Below, piece by piece: positions 35,225-44,553 of a DNA stretch of 64,000 nucleotides. Source of the DNA: Fodinibius roseus (lineage in GTDB: Bacteria; Bacteroidota; Rhodothermia; Balneolales; Balneolaceae); NCBI RefSeq assembly GCF_900129315.1, contig NZ_FQUS01000024.1, positions 1 to 64,000 on the forward strand, given 5' to 3'. How positions within the stretch are numbered: the stretch's first letter is position 1; every line of letters begins with the position of its first letter. The position numbers were made by a program, and so were the translations under genes. The notes below the pieces were generated by a model. That model saw only the letters and a program-made list of their open reading frames with translations. It searched no databases and was not told the origin of the DNA.

Positions 35225-36451
35225 ATGACAAATGACAACGATAAGGATGTCAGCACCATTACGAAAAAATGGCTGGCTTATTTAGGTCCGGGTATCATTA
35301 CCGCCGCCCTGGTTTTCGGTCCGGGTAGTTTGACCATCACCTCCAAGCTGGGAGCCATCTATGAATACGAGCTCCTGTGGGTAATCATAATATCCACCAT
35401 CCTGATGATGGCTTTTACGGGCATGGGCGCCCGGATTGGGATTGCTACCGAACACTCACTGCTGCAAAGTTTTAAGAAGAGGTGGGGAAAGTGGGCCTCA
35501 TTATTTACAGGCGTGGGGATCTTCCTGGTAACGGTTTCTTTTCAGGCGGGTAATGCCGTTGCAGCCGGCGTGGCATTTGCGGAACCGCTCGGAACCTCCA
35601 CCGTCCCCTGGATTTTATTGGTCCTCGTCTGTGGTATCCTGCTGCTGTTTTTCAAGTCCTTTTACAAGGTATTGGAAAAAGTGATGATTCTCATGGTGGG
35701 CATCATGCTGGTATCCTTCCTGTTGACCCTGATCATTACCCAGCCGGATGTTACGCAGGTCGTGCAGGGAGCCGTACCCTCCATACCGGCGGGATCGCTG
35801 TTGCTGGTGGTGGCACTGGTGGCATCCAGTTTTTCTATTGTGGGGGCCTTTTACCAGTCCTACCTGGTGCAGGAAAAGGGCTGGAAGAGCGGAGAAGTCA
35901 AAAAAGTAGTCAAGGAGAGCTTCTCGGGCATCTTTATTCTGGGATGTATTTCGGCGATGATACTGGTGGGAAGCGGCGCTATCTTGTATCCCCAGGGAAT
36001 CGAGGTCAATTCGGCCTCGGATATGGGTTTGGCCCTTCAGCCCCTTTTTGGAAACTGGGCGGTATCACTGTTCATGCTGGGACTGTTTGGGGCCTCGTTC
36101 TCCTCGCTTATAGGCAATGCTACCATCGGGGGGACGCTGCTTGCGGATGCCTTGTCACTGGGCAGTGATCTGAGCAGCAAGCCGGTCAGGATTTGTATTT
36201 CGCTAATTATGATTGCCGGGGCCACCATCGCCATCATATTCGGAAAACTCCCGCTCGAGCTCATTGTTTTTGCCCAGGGAATCACTATTTTTATTGTACC
36301 TTTTATCGGGGCCGGAATTTTTATTCTGGCAAACGACAAGGATCTCATGGGAGCTTTGGTAAACAAAAAATTCGACAACCTTCTGGGTATCATCGGATTA
36401 CTCGTATTATTCGGATTAGCATTCGGAAACTTTAAAAATTTATTTTTATGA
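35225..36451 (+). CDS. NRAMP-fold transporter lacking the metal-binding motifs
   Basis: A 408-aa membrane protein with about eleven helices that aligns with NRAMP transporters from the GPG of LGPGIITAAL onward. The two metal-site motifs are altered. The TM1 DPGN is GPGS here (32-35), and the TM6 MPH is replaced by SIV in ASSFSIVGAFYQSYLVQ. Both metal-binding side chains of TM1 (Asp, Asn) and the TM6 Met/His are therefore gone. It overlaps the next gene by four bases (ATGA) and sits among sugar-catabolic enzymes. Transport of an organic acid or sugar acid is a reasonable inference; divalent metal transport is not. Confidence 0.8.
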   Translation: MTNDNDKDVSTITKKWLAYLGPGIITAALVFGPGSLTITSKLGAIYEYELLWVIIISTILMMAFTGMGARIGIATEHSLLQSFKKRWGKWASLFTGVGIFLVTVSFQAGNAVAAGVAFAEPLGTSTVPWILLVLVCGILLLFFKSFYKVLEKVMILMVGIMLVSFLLTLIITQPDVTQVVQGAVPSIPAGSLLLVVALVASSFSIVGAFYQSYLVQEKGWKSGEVKKVVKESFSGIFILGCISAMILVGSGAILYPQGIEVNSASDMGLALQPLFGNWAVSLFMLGLFGASFSSLIGNATIGGTLLADALSLGSDLSSKPVRICISLIMIAGATIAIIFGKLPLELIVFAQGITIFIVPFIGAGIFILANDKDLMGALVNKKFDNLLGIIGLLVLFGLAFGNFKNLFL

Positions 36452-37464
36452 AATCTTTAGAAGAATTGGAAGATCGGTTATCGAAACCTTCAGATCGGTT
36501 AATAAAAGACGTTAAGAAGATTGAAGGTGATATCATGATACTGGGGGTCGGAGGTAAAATGGGGCCCAGTATGGCGAAACTCGCGACCCGTGCATTCAAG
36601 GCATGCGGAAGCGATCAGAAAGTCATCGGCGTCTCCCGTTTTTCGGACCCCGGGCAGCGTGAGGAGTTGGATGATTACGGCATTGAAACCATTGCAGCGG
36701 ATTTGCTGAACGAAGAGGAATTGCAGGCTCTTCCCGAGCCCGGGAATGTACTGTACCTGGTGGGCAAGAAATTCGGGACTTCAGGGAATGAGCACCTGAC
36801 GTGGGCCATGAACGCCTACCTGCCCGGACGCGTGGCGGAAAAGTTCAAAAACTCAAATATAGTTGCCTTCTCTTCAGGAAATATTTATCCGTTTGTTCCC
36901 TACGGTTCGGGAGGCGCAACAGAACAAACGGACCCGGGCCCCGTCGGAGAATACGCCCAGTCCTGTCTGGGCAGAGAACGGGTTTTCGAACATTTTTCAC
37001 ATCGTTATGACATCCCGATGCTTTTTTTCCGCCTCAATTATGCGGTGGAAATGCGATATGGAAACCTCCTGGAAATAGCAAAAGCAGTCTACCAACAAGA
37101 ACCTATTGACCTGCGAAACGGTCATATGAATGTCATTTGGCAGGGGGACGCCAATGAAATCGCCCTGCGGTCGCTTTTGCACTGTAAAACGCCCCCCAAG
37201 CTACTGAATGTGACCGGTCCGGAAACCATATCGGTCCGGTCGGTCGCCCACCAGTTTGGCAGAATATTCGAACAGGAACCGGAGTTTGTGAATGAAGAAC
37301 AGCCGACTTCCCTGCTGAACAATGCTTCTCATTCCCATAAACTTTTCGGTTATCCCTCGGTTTCCCTGAACCAGATCATAGAATGGACGGCAGAGTGGGT
37401 CCAGCGGGATCAAAAAACAATTGACAAACCGACACACTTTCAGGTGCGATCAGGTAAATTCTAA
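36448..37464 (+). CDS. NAD-dependent epimerase/dehydratase-family protein
   Basis: A 338-aa extended short-chain dehydrogenase. The nucleotide loop is MILGVGGKMGPSMAKLATRA (30-49), and the SSGNIYPF segment (142-149) holds the family Ser. The catalytic YxxxK position reads YAQSC (169-173), so the usual Lys is a Cys, which would weaken or change normal dehydrogenase chemistry. Its start overlaps the stop of the transporter gene, and the DHDPS-family gene follows after 20 bp, so the three are surely translated from one mRNA. Probable role: handling a sugar or sugar-acid intermediate in the cytoplasm. Confidence 0.82.
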   Translation: MKSLEELEDRLSKPSDRLIKDVKKIEGDIMILGVGGKMGPSMAKLATRAFKACGSDQKVIGVSRFSDPGQREELDDYGIETIAADLLNEEELQALPEPGNVLYLVGKKFGTSGNEHLTWAMNAYLPGRVAEKFKNSNIVAFSSGNIYPFVPYGSGGATEQTDPGPVGEYAQSCLGRERVFEHFSHRYDIPMLFFRLNYAVEMRYGNLLEIAKAVYQQEPIDLRNGHMNVIWQGDANEIALRSLLHCKTPPKLLNVTGPETISVRSVAHQFGRIFEQEPEFVNEEQPTSLLNNASHSHKLFGYPSVSLNQIIEWTAEWVQRDQKTIDKPTHFQVRSGKF

Positions 37465-37484
37465 GATAAGACAGAGATAGACAG

Positions 37485-38534
37485 ATGTTGAAGAAAGAGA
37501 TAAAAGAATTATTACATGAGGGTACGGTCATTCCGGCCCATCCACTGGCCCTGAACGCCAACCGCGAATTAGACGAAGAACGACAACGGTTGCTGACCCG
37601 CTATTATATCGCCAGTGGCGCCGGTGGTGTCGCCGTGGGCGTGCATTCCACGCAGTTTGAAATCCGGGACAAGGACATTGACCTGTTTGAGCCGGTATTG
37701 CGTCTCGGTTCAGAAGAGGTGGATAACGCTTCGTTAGACCGCCCCTTTGTGAAGGTTGCGGGTATTGTGGGACCCACCCGCCAGGCGATCGGGGAGGCGG
37801 AACTGGCCTCTTCTCTCGGGTACGACATGGGATTATTGAGCATGGGCGGACTTTCGGAGTACTCCGAGCTGGAGTTGATAAAAAGAGCGGAAAAAGTGGG
37901 GGAAAAGATTCCCCTGTTTGGATTTTACCTGCAGCCGGCGGTAGGGGGACAGGTGCTCAGTTATGACTTTTGGCGGGACTTTGCTGAAATTCCCACTGTC
38001 CATGCTATTAAAATGGCTCCGTTCAACCGGTATCAGACCCTGGATGTGGTACGAGCGGTTTGTGCTTCCTCCAGATATAAGGATATTGCCCTGTACACCG
38101 GCAATGATGACAATATCATTCCGGACCTGTTAACCACCTACCGGTTTAAGGTCAACGGTAAATACCGGGAGAAGTCGATCGTAGGGGGACTACTGGGACA
38201 CTGGGCGGTATGGACCCGGAAGGCGGTGGAACTGCTGGAAGAGATTAAAGAAAAAAGAGATCACGAAGGAGCCGACCTTACAGAACTTCTGACAAGAGGC
38301 ATCGAAGTGACGGATACCAATGCGGTTATTTTTGACGCCGAGCACGACTTTCACGGCTGCATCCCCGGAATCCATGAAATACTCCGGCGGCAGGGACTGT
38401 TAGAGGGGCGATGGTGCCTGAATCCGGATGAAACGCTTTCCGAGGGACAGATGGAAGAGATCGACCGGGTGTATGAGAGCTATCCCCATTTGAATGACGA
38501 TGAGTTTGTGGAAGATTTTTTGTCCGGCCGCTGA
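37485..38534 (+). CDS. DHDPS/NAL-family aldolase
   Basis: A 349-aa TIM-barrel class I aldolase. The Schiff-base Lys is K176 in VHAIKMAPFNRY, and the helper Tyr is Y148 in LFGFYLQP. The N-terminal GTVIPAHPLALNANRELDEE matches the start of the family. It is longer than DapA (about 290 aa), with an insert around 230-300. Members cut 2-keto-3-deoxy sugar acids or N-acetylneuraminate into pyruvate and an aldehyde, or catalyse dehydration. As last gene of the transporter-epimerase-aldolase unit it is a good candidate for the pyruvate-yielding step of the local sugar-acid route. Confidence 0.85.
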   Translation: MLKKEIKELLHEGTVIPAHPLALNANRELDEERQRLLTRYYIASGAGGVAVGVHSTQFEIRDKDIDLFEPVLRLGSEEVDNASLDRPFVKVAGIVGPTRQAIGEAELASSLGYDMGLLSMGGLSEYSELELIKRAEKVGEKIPLFGFYLQPAVGGQVLSYDFWRDFAEIPTVHAIKMAPFNRYQTLDVVRAVCASSRYKDIALYTGNDDNIIPDLLTTYRFKVNGKYREKSIVGGLLGHWAVWTRKAVELLEEIKEKRDHEGADLTELLTRGIEVTDTNAVIFDAEHDFHGCIPGIHEILRRQGLLEGRWCLNPDETLSEGQMEEIDRVYESYPHLNDDEFVEDFLSGR

Positions 38535-38553
38535 CAACTCTCACAAGGAGCCT

Positions 38554-38583
38554 GTCTGACTGAGAGAGCACGGAGAGTCAGAC
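38554..38583 (+). terminator. Inverted repeat after the aldolase gene
   Basis: GTCTGACT at 38554-38561 and AGTCAGAC at 38576-38583 are exact complements around a 14-nt loop, 20 bp after the stop codon. No T tract follows, so terminator function is only likely by position. Confidence 0.4.
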
Positions 38584-38830
38584 GATTCGAGTCAATTTTG
38601 GGCTCTTTTGAGACGAATGGTGGCCAATTTAACGAAGAAGGGATCGGAATCCGGCCAAGTTTGACGGAATCGAAGTAGGATTTGGTAAGTCCGACAGGAT
38701 GTATTTTTATTTTAAAACAGTCGCCTGAATTTCGAGGGATAAAATATTTGCTAATGAATTATAAAACTCTTAATTAAACAACCGCAAAAGGGGCAGATCA
38801 TCTAAATCGGCACGCCGAGCTTAAAAAATA

Positions 38831-39430
38831 ATGACCGGGTGTATGGAATCAGCTACAAACGAGGAACGTACTGATCGTGAAAACCGATGGGTCGAAGAGA
38901 TCCGGGAAGGAAGAAAGGAAGGGTTCGAAGCGCTATACCGGTTTTATTATCCTCGCTTATGCCAATTTGTCTTTCGCTATGTAAAGTCCAAAGCCACGGC
39001 GGAAGATGTTGTCCACAACGTTTTTCACAAGGTCTGGAAGAACCGGAAGGGACTCAAGGCGAATGGCAAATTAAGGGCTTACCTGTATACCGCTGTTCGT
39101 AACGAATCCTTTAAGCATTTAAATCAACGAAAACGGGATGCGTTTGCTGAGCTCGATGATCTGACATTTTTGGAAAGCAGGGAAGTGAGTCCGGAAGAAG
39201 AAATAAATGGCAAGGAGTTTAAGCAAGCCGTACAGACCGCTATTGACAAGCTGCCGGATCGCCGCCGTGATGTTTTTTTGATGAGCCGGGAGGACCATCT
39301 GACCTACAGGGAAATTGCAGAAGTACTGGGAATTTCTATCAAAACCGTGGAAACACAAATCAGCCGTTCGCTAAAACATCTCCGCCAGGAACTGTCCCAT
39401 TTTATATCATCCGAAGGCATTTCCATTTGA
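38831..39430 (+). CDS. ECF-type RNA polymerase sigma factor
   Basis: A 199-aa sigma-70 factor of the Bacteroidota polysaccharide-locus type. Region 2 runs from EGFEALYRFYYPRLCQFVFR to AEDVVHNVFHKVWKNR (about 31-80). Region 4 includes LPDRRRDVFLMSREDHLTYR, EIAEVLGISIKTVETQISRS and LKHLRQEL (about 140-190). It should be held by the FecR protein encoded 437 bp downstream and, when released by substrate passing SusC 2, switch on the susCD operon at 40990. An ATG at 38843 is an alternative start. Confidence 0.92.
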   Translation: MTGCMESATNEERTDRENRWVEEIREGRKEGFEALYRFYYPRLCQFVFRYVKSKATAEDVVHNVFHKVWKNRKGLKANGKLRAYLYTAVRNESFKHLNQRKRDAFAELDDLTFLESREVSPEEEINGKEFKQAVQTAIDKLPDRRRDVFLMSREDHLTYREIAEVLGISIKTVETQISRSLKHLRQELSHFISSEGISI

Positions 39431-39867
39431 ATCCTCTTTAAGACGCTCAAATCAATTCTTTTAGGATTATCGGTGCGCGTGGGTTTAGGGCTGTAATCCA
39501 ATCCCTTCTGAGTAAATACTCATTGCCCGTAATCCGAATTATATTGCTCATTCCTATCCGTTTCCGGAGAAACATTGTTGCGCATTTATGTCAACGTATT
39601 TGGTATTGTTTTAACGGCCTCCGGTCTGTCTGCCTGATACAGTAACCCCCTTGTATTGTTGTTAAGGAAACATTCCATTGGGCACCGGCTCCTGTCAGCG
39701 TCTTTACTACATCAATAATTTCAGGTCTTGCGGCCATTGAAAGGCTACCCGGAAACCAACCGCACAAGGCATTACAAGTACTTTTAAAAAAAATAAAAAA
39801 GTTTGTAGGGGTATACCCGGTTTTTCCGGTAATAACTAATGAAGCATTCAAAAGAAATAACTTTTAG
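39431..39867. promoter_or_regulatory. Sigma-FecR intergenic region, candidate ECF promoter
   Basis: No gene on the plus strand. An A-rich run followed by GTTTGTAGGGGTATACCC at about 39800-39817 resembles the element often found between ECF sigma and FecR genes in Bacteroidota, and would be a promoter used by this sigma factor. A minus-strand stretch (39600-39750) reads protein-like (RPEIIDVVKTLTGAGAQWNV) but matches no family I know. Confidence 0.35.
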
Positions 39868-40968
39868 ATGAACGAGGAAGATATCAGCTGGATAAAAATT
39901 CTGCGATACGTGCAGGGGGAAAGCAGTCCCGAAGAGCATGCCGAGGTCCAAAAATGGATTGATTCAGATCCGGATCATGAAGAGATTATGTTATTTGTCG
40001 AAAAGCTGCTGGAGACCCCGGCCGAGTCAAAAGAGGACTGGGATGTGGATTCGGCCTGGTTGCGGTACAATATCCGGCATGGAAGAGACTTTGAAGAGCA
40101 AGAGGATGAGGAGGAAGAAGATATTGCCGGCTTGAAGGCGGTTAAAAAGAAAGGATCAGAGGTATCTGCTAATAAAAGGGCTCCCAAGTTTAAATGGGGT
40201 TTGGTAGCCGCCGCCGCGGCGATGATTACCGTGATCCTTCTTTTTACGGTTCCCGGGGAGCGGGGAGAACCTGTTTCTGATGTCCGGGTTCCCACTAATA
40301 AGGAAATCGTATCCGAACACGGGCAGCGTACCCATCTTCGCCTCAGTGACGGCACGCGGGTTATACTGAATGCCGGAAGTAAGATGATTACGCCGGAGAC
40401 GTTTTCCGATTCTCTTCGCAGAGTGGAGCTTGAGGGACAGGCTTTCTTTAATGTGGCGACAGACTCAGCCCGCCCCTTCCTGGTTGTGACGGATCGTTCG
40501 GTGACGGAAGTTCTGGGTACGCAGTTTGATGTTCGCGCCTATTCCGAGGATGAACAAGTAGAGGTAACCGTAGCGGAAGGGAAGGTTGCGCTGCGAGCGA
40601 AACAGGATACAGCTAAACGTAACGGGAAGGAAATTACGCATAACCAGCAAGGATCATTGTCACCTGCGGGCATTGCCGAGGTAACAGAAGTAGAGAATCT
40701 TGCTGTTCACCTTGGATGGACCGAGGGGAAACTGGTCTTCTCCAATCAACAGTTTTTGAGAGTAAAGAGAACGTTGGAGCGGTACTATAATATCACCATA
40801 GAGATAGAAAGTGATAACGGGGAACAGCTGAGAGACCGCCGGTTTACCGGGTCATTTACCGATAGTCAGCCTTTGGAGGAAGTATTAGAGGCTATTGCCT
40901 TGTCTTTGGAAATGGAATACCGGGAAGATTCCTCTTCGGACAACTCGTATACCTTTTTTAAAAAATAA
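39868..40968 (+). CDS. FecR-type anti-sigma factor
   Basis: A 366-aa inner-membrane protein. The cytoplasmic N-terminus (residues 1-110) is acidic with a run of Glu near 75-86 and would bind the sigma factor. One membrane helix follows (KWGLVAAAAAMITVILLFTV, about 110-130). The periplasmic FecR domain contains RTHLRLSDGTRVILNAGSKM and RRVELEGQAFFNVATDSARP, then EVLGTQFDVRAY. The C-terminal DUF4974 part holds LERYYNITIEIESD and RRFTGSFTDSQPLEEVLEAI. It links the STN domain of SusC 2 to the sigma factor. Confidence 0.92.
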   Translation: MNEEDISWIKILRYVQGESSPEEHAEVQKWIDSDPDHEEIMLFVEKLLETPAESKEDWDVDSAWLRYNIRHGRDFEEQEDEEEEDIAGLKAVKKKGSEVSANKRAPKFKWGLVAAAAAMITVILLFTVPGERGEPVSDVRVPTNKEIVSEHGQRTHLRLSDGTRVILNAGSKMITPETFSDSLRRVELEGQAFFNVATDSARPFLVVTDRSVTEVLGTQFDVRAYSEDEQVEVTVAEGKVALRAKQDTAKRNGKEITHNQQGSLSPAGIAEVTEVENLAVHLGWTEGKLVFSNQQFLRVKRTLERYYNITIEIESDNGEQLRDRRFTGSFTDSQPLEEVLEAIALSLEMEYREDSSSDNSYTFFKK

Positions 40969-40989
40969 GTTCAATTTAACAACAAAAAG

Positions 40990-43900
40990 ATGTGTAATCG
41001 TATGCAAATTAGTAAGCTGAAAAAAGGAAGATTCTTTTTGCTGGGCATCGTATGTATGTTCCTGTTTTTTCAATCGGGATGGGCGCAGGAGGAGCGGGTC
41101 CATGCGGAAAATTTTGCGCCCCTTGAATGGTATGCCTCCAATGGCAACACCACCTGGTTGTATAGCAAAACCATCAAGGTCTCCTATGATGAGGTTCCGC
41201 TGGAAGAGGCACTGGTTGAATTAGCCAACCAGGCGGGTGTGCGATTGTCATATGACCGGGGCAAGCTGCCTGACAAGAGCATCAATATGTCGGAGAATCG
41301 CATAACCGTTATTAATGCCTTTAAGAAGTTATTTGAAGGCACGGACCTGGAGGTACTGGCTTCTCCTTCCGGTCAGGTTGTAATCAAGGAGAAAAACGTG
41401 CCCGAAGCGCCGGCACCAGCTGCTGTGGAACCGGTATCGGGACAGGTTCTTGATGCGAACTCCGGGGAGACGCTTCCGGGGGTGAATATTATGATAAAGG
41501 GAACCACCAGCGGTACGGCAACCGATGCGGAAGGAGAGTTTTCGTTAGACGTTCCGTCACTGCAGGATACGCTGGTCGTTTCTTATATCGGTTATCAATC
41601 GAAAGAAGTGCCCATTGCGGGACGTACAAGTATAGAGATATTATTGACGCCCGAAGCTGTCCTTGGAGACGAGCTGGTTGTGGTTGGGTACGGTACGCAG
41701 GAGGAAGCAAATATTACCGGCTCGATCGATGAGATTTCAGGGGAGGACCTTGATGACAGGGCCCAGGCCAATGTGGGCGATCTTTTGCGGGGTACCTCGC
41801 CCAACCTGAATTTTAGCATGGGGTATCGCGGGGGCGAGCCGGGATCAACGCCGGACTGGAATATCCGGGGCATGGGATCAATCAGCGGAGATGATTCCCC
41901 CCTTATTCTGGTGGACGGGGTAGAAATGAATCCCAACAATATCAATCCCAATAATATCGAAAGCGTCTCTGTGCTGAAAGATGCTTCGGCCTCCGCCATT
42001 TATGGCTCCAGGGGCGCCTTTGGAGTAGTTCTGATAACAACTAAAAAGGGAAGTCCCGGCGAGGATGCCCGTATTCAGTACAGCAATAATTTGTCGTTTG
42101 ATTCTCCCATCGCACTGCCCCACCAGCAAAGTTCATTAATGTGGGCAACGGCGTTTAACCAGGCTGCACAGAATGCGGGGGAAGCGGCCGTCTATTCGGA
42201 TGAGCAGATGGAGCGGATTAAAGGCTATATCAATGGGGATTTCCCGTATGAGTACGACCCGGAGAATCCCATATCCTCATTGTGGGCGGGAAGAGACGAG
42301 GGGAATGCCAATTACGACTGGCCCGATGAGTTTACGAAGGACTATTCCTTCGGGCAGAAGCATAATCTCAGCGTCAATGGGGGCAGTGAGGATATACAGT
42401 ATTTTCTGTCAGCCGGCTATAACGAAGATAATGGCATTTATAATTACGGCTATGATTATTACAAGCGGTACAATTTCCTGGCGAATCTTACGACGGACGT
42501 CACCGATTGGCTTAGTATCGATTTGAGCAGCAAATTCATCCAGTCAAAAACGGATTATCCTATAGGGATAACGACCGCGGAGAGAGATTGGTTTTTCGTG
42601 AATATGATGAACTTCAGTCCCATGACCCCGAAGTATAATATCAACGGGAGCATACAGCATGGTCATATACGAAACCTGCAGGATGCGGGAAGAGATCAGA
42701 CGGAGAATAATGATTTTTGGCTGAATTTGAGCACGGAGATCGAGCCGGTGGAGGGTTGGCTGACTACCTTTACCTACAATTATAACCTGGAACAGTTCCG
42801 TAATACCCGAAATCCGCAGCCGGTGATGGTGGAACTTGGAAACGGGGAGTTTGACAACATCGGTAAGCCGGGTACCGCCCATGAGGTGACGTTTGCCAAA
42901 CCCAATTACAGGAAATTCAACGTCCGCACTTCCTATGAAAATAGCCTCGAAAACCATTATTTCAAGGCGTTGGTCGGCTTTGAGCAGGAGGATAATACCT
43001 ACGCCAATCTATATGGCCGGGGAGGTGAGTTGATAACAACAGAAGTACCCTCCATCAGCACCTCTTTGGGGGAGACTTCCGTTGATGATGCTCAGTCTCA
43101 CTGGGCGACCCGCGGGATTTTTGGTCGTTTGAATTATAATTATGATGAAAAATATTTGCTTGAAATCAGCGGCCGGTACAACGGGTCCTCCCGGTTTGCC
43201 GAGGACGACCGGTGGGGGTTATTTCCATCCGGTGCCGTTGGCTACCGGATTTCAGAAGAGGATTTCTGGGAACCGGTAGAACAATATGTCAATTTCCTGA
43301 AGCTCAGGGCTTCATACGGTTCCCTGGGAAACCAGCAGGTTGATAACTATATGTACCTGTCCAATGTGTCCGTTCAAAGCGAGGCCCCCTGGATTATCGG
43401 GGGTGAGCGGCCTCCCTATGCAACCACACCGGGACTCATTAGCAATAACCTGACGTGGGAGACCATAACGACCACGAATGTCGGTTTCGATGCGGAGTTC
43501 CTTGACAATCGCCTCGATGTAACATTTGACTGGTTTAACCGGAAAACCAGTGATATGATTGGTCCGTCGGAGTCGCTCCCGGGAGTACTGGGCACAAGTG
43601 CCCCGGAAATGAATAACGCTACGCTGGAGACCAGGGGCTATGAAATAGCAGTGGGGTGGAACGATCGCCTTTCCCCTGATTTTTCTTATAACGTCAGGGC
43701 AAGCCTGGGGGATAATAAGACAACTATCCTGGAGTATAAAAATGAAAACGGGTTGATTGACACCTGGTATGAGGGGAAAGAAGTCGGGGAAATCTGGGGC
43801 TATAAGACCGGCGGTATTATCCAGTCCGAAGGGGAGGAGATGCCCGACCAGTCGGAACTGTACAGCAGCTGGGGTCCGGGAGACATGAAGTATGTGGACC

Positions 43901-44529
43901 TGGACGGGGACGGCGCTATCTCCGAAGGGTCGAGAACCCTGGATGATCACGGGGACCTGACCGTGATTGGGAATACGACGCCCCGGTATAATATTGGCCT
44001 GCAGGCCGGATTCAACTGGAAATGGTTTGATTTCAGTATGCTGTGGCAGGGCGTAGGCAAGCGTGACTACCACCCGGGAAATTCATTAATCTTCTGGGGC
44101 TTGAATTCCTCCCCCAACGGTTCAGGAATATATGAAGGATCGAAGAATCTGGACTACTGGCGACCGGCAGATGCCGCCGGCCGGCTGGGACCCAATACGG
44201 ATGCGTATTTCCCCAAGCCATATTTCAGCGGGGAGACCTCCAAAAATCATCAAACCCAGTCCAAATATGTTCTCGATGCTTCGTACCTGCGGTTAAGGAA
44301 CCTGAGAGTCGGGTATTCGGTTCCCAAAACCTTGTTAAACAGGTTTCAGATTCAACGCGCCAAGATCTATTTTGCGGGCTCGAATTTGCTCACCCTTAAA
44401 TCGCTGCCCAAAGTAATGGACCCCGAGACAGCCATTGCCTCGGAACCATCAGAAGGCGGATATAACAGGTCGGGCGTTATTTATCCGATATCACGTACGC
44501 TTTCGGTTGGTGTTAACTTAGAATTTTAG
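40990..44529 (+). CDS. SusC/RagA TonB-linked transporter 2 with STN signalling domain
   Basis: An 1179-aa outer-membrane transporter. After the signal peptide (ending SGWAQEE) comes an STN domain (about 58-130; VSYDEVPLEEALVELANQAG) that contacts FecR. The carboxypeptidase-D-like domain (SGQVLDANSGETLPGVNIMI, about 155-225) and the plug (ELVVVGYGTQEEANITGSID, about 232-251) follow, then the barrel ending SVGVNLEF. The STN domain and the upstream sigma/FecR pair mean this operon is induced by its own substrate. An ATG at 41002 is an alternative start. SusD 2 begins 24 bp later. Confidence 0.95.
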   Translation: MCNRMQISKLKKGRFFLLGIVCMFLFFQSGWAQEERVHAENFAPLEWYASNGNTTWLYSKTIKVSYDEVPLEEALVELANQAGVRLSYDRGKLPDKSINMSENRITVINAFKKLFEGTDLEVLASPSGQVVIKEKNVPEAPAPAAVEPVSGQVLDANSGETLPGVNIMIKGTTSGTATDAEGEFSLDVPSLQDTLVVSYIGYQSKEVPIAGRTSIEILLTPEAVLGDELVVVGYGTQEEANITGSIDEISGEDLDDRAQANVGDLLRGTSPNLNFSMGYRGGEPGSTPDWNIRGMGSISGDDSPLILVDGVEMNPNNINPNNIESVSVLKDASASAIYGSRGAFGVVLITTKKGSPGEDARIQYSNNLSFDSPIALPHQQSSLMWATAFNQAAQNAGEAAVYSDEQMERIKGYINGDFPYEYDPENPISSLWAGRDEGNANYDWPDEFTKDYSFGQKHNLSVNGGSEDIQYFLSAGYNEDNGIYNYGYDYYKRYNFLANLTTDVTDWLSIDLSSKFIQSKTDYPIGITTAERDWFFVNMMNFSPMTPKYNINGSIQHGHIRNLQDAGRDQTENNDFWLNLSTEIEPVEGWLTTFTYNYNLEQFRNTRNPQPVMVELGNGEFDNIGKPGTAHEVTFAKPNYRKFNVRTSYENSLENHYFKALVGFEQEDNTYANLYGRGGELITTEVPSISTSLGETSVDDAQSHWATRGIFGRLNYNYDEKYLLEISGRYNGSSRFAEDDRWGLFPSGAVGYRISEEDFWEPVEQYVNFLKLRASYGSLGNQQVDNYMYLSNVSVQSEAPWIIGGERPPYATTPGLISNNLTWETITTTNVGFDAEFLDNRLDVTFDWFNRKTSDMIGPSESLPGVLGTSAPEMNNATLETRGYEIAVGWNDRLSPDFSYNVRASLGDNKTTILEYKNENGLIDTWYEGKEVGEIWGYKTGGIIQSEGEEMPDQSELYSSWGPGDMKYVDLDGDGAISEGSRTLDDHGDLTVIGNTTPRYNIGLQAGFNWKWFDFSMLWQGVGKRDYHPGNSLIFWGLNSSPNGSGIYEGSKNLDYWRPADAAGRLGPNTDAYFPKPYFSGETSKNHQTQSKYVLDASYLRLRNLRVGYSVPKTLLNRFQIQRAKIYFAGSNLLTLKSLPKVMDPETAIASEPSEGGYNRSGVIYPISRTLSVGVNLEF

Positions 44530-44553
44530 AACCATTATCCATATCTATCAGTT

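Noticed and set aside
35225-36451. Manganese/iron importer mntH
   Set aside because: The NRAMP fold is present but both metal-binding motifs are replaced, so the gene symbol would mislead.
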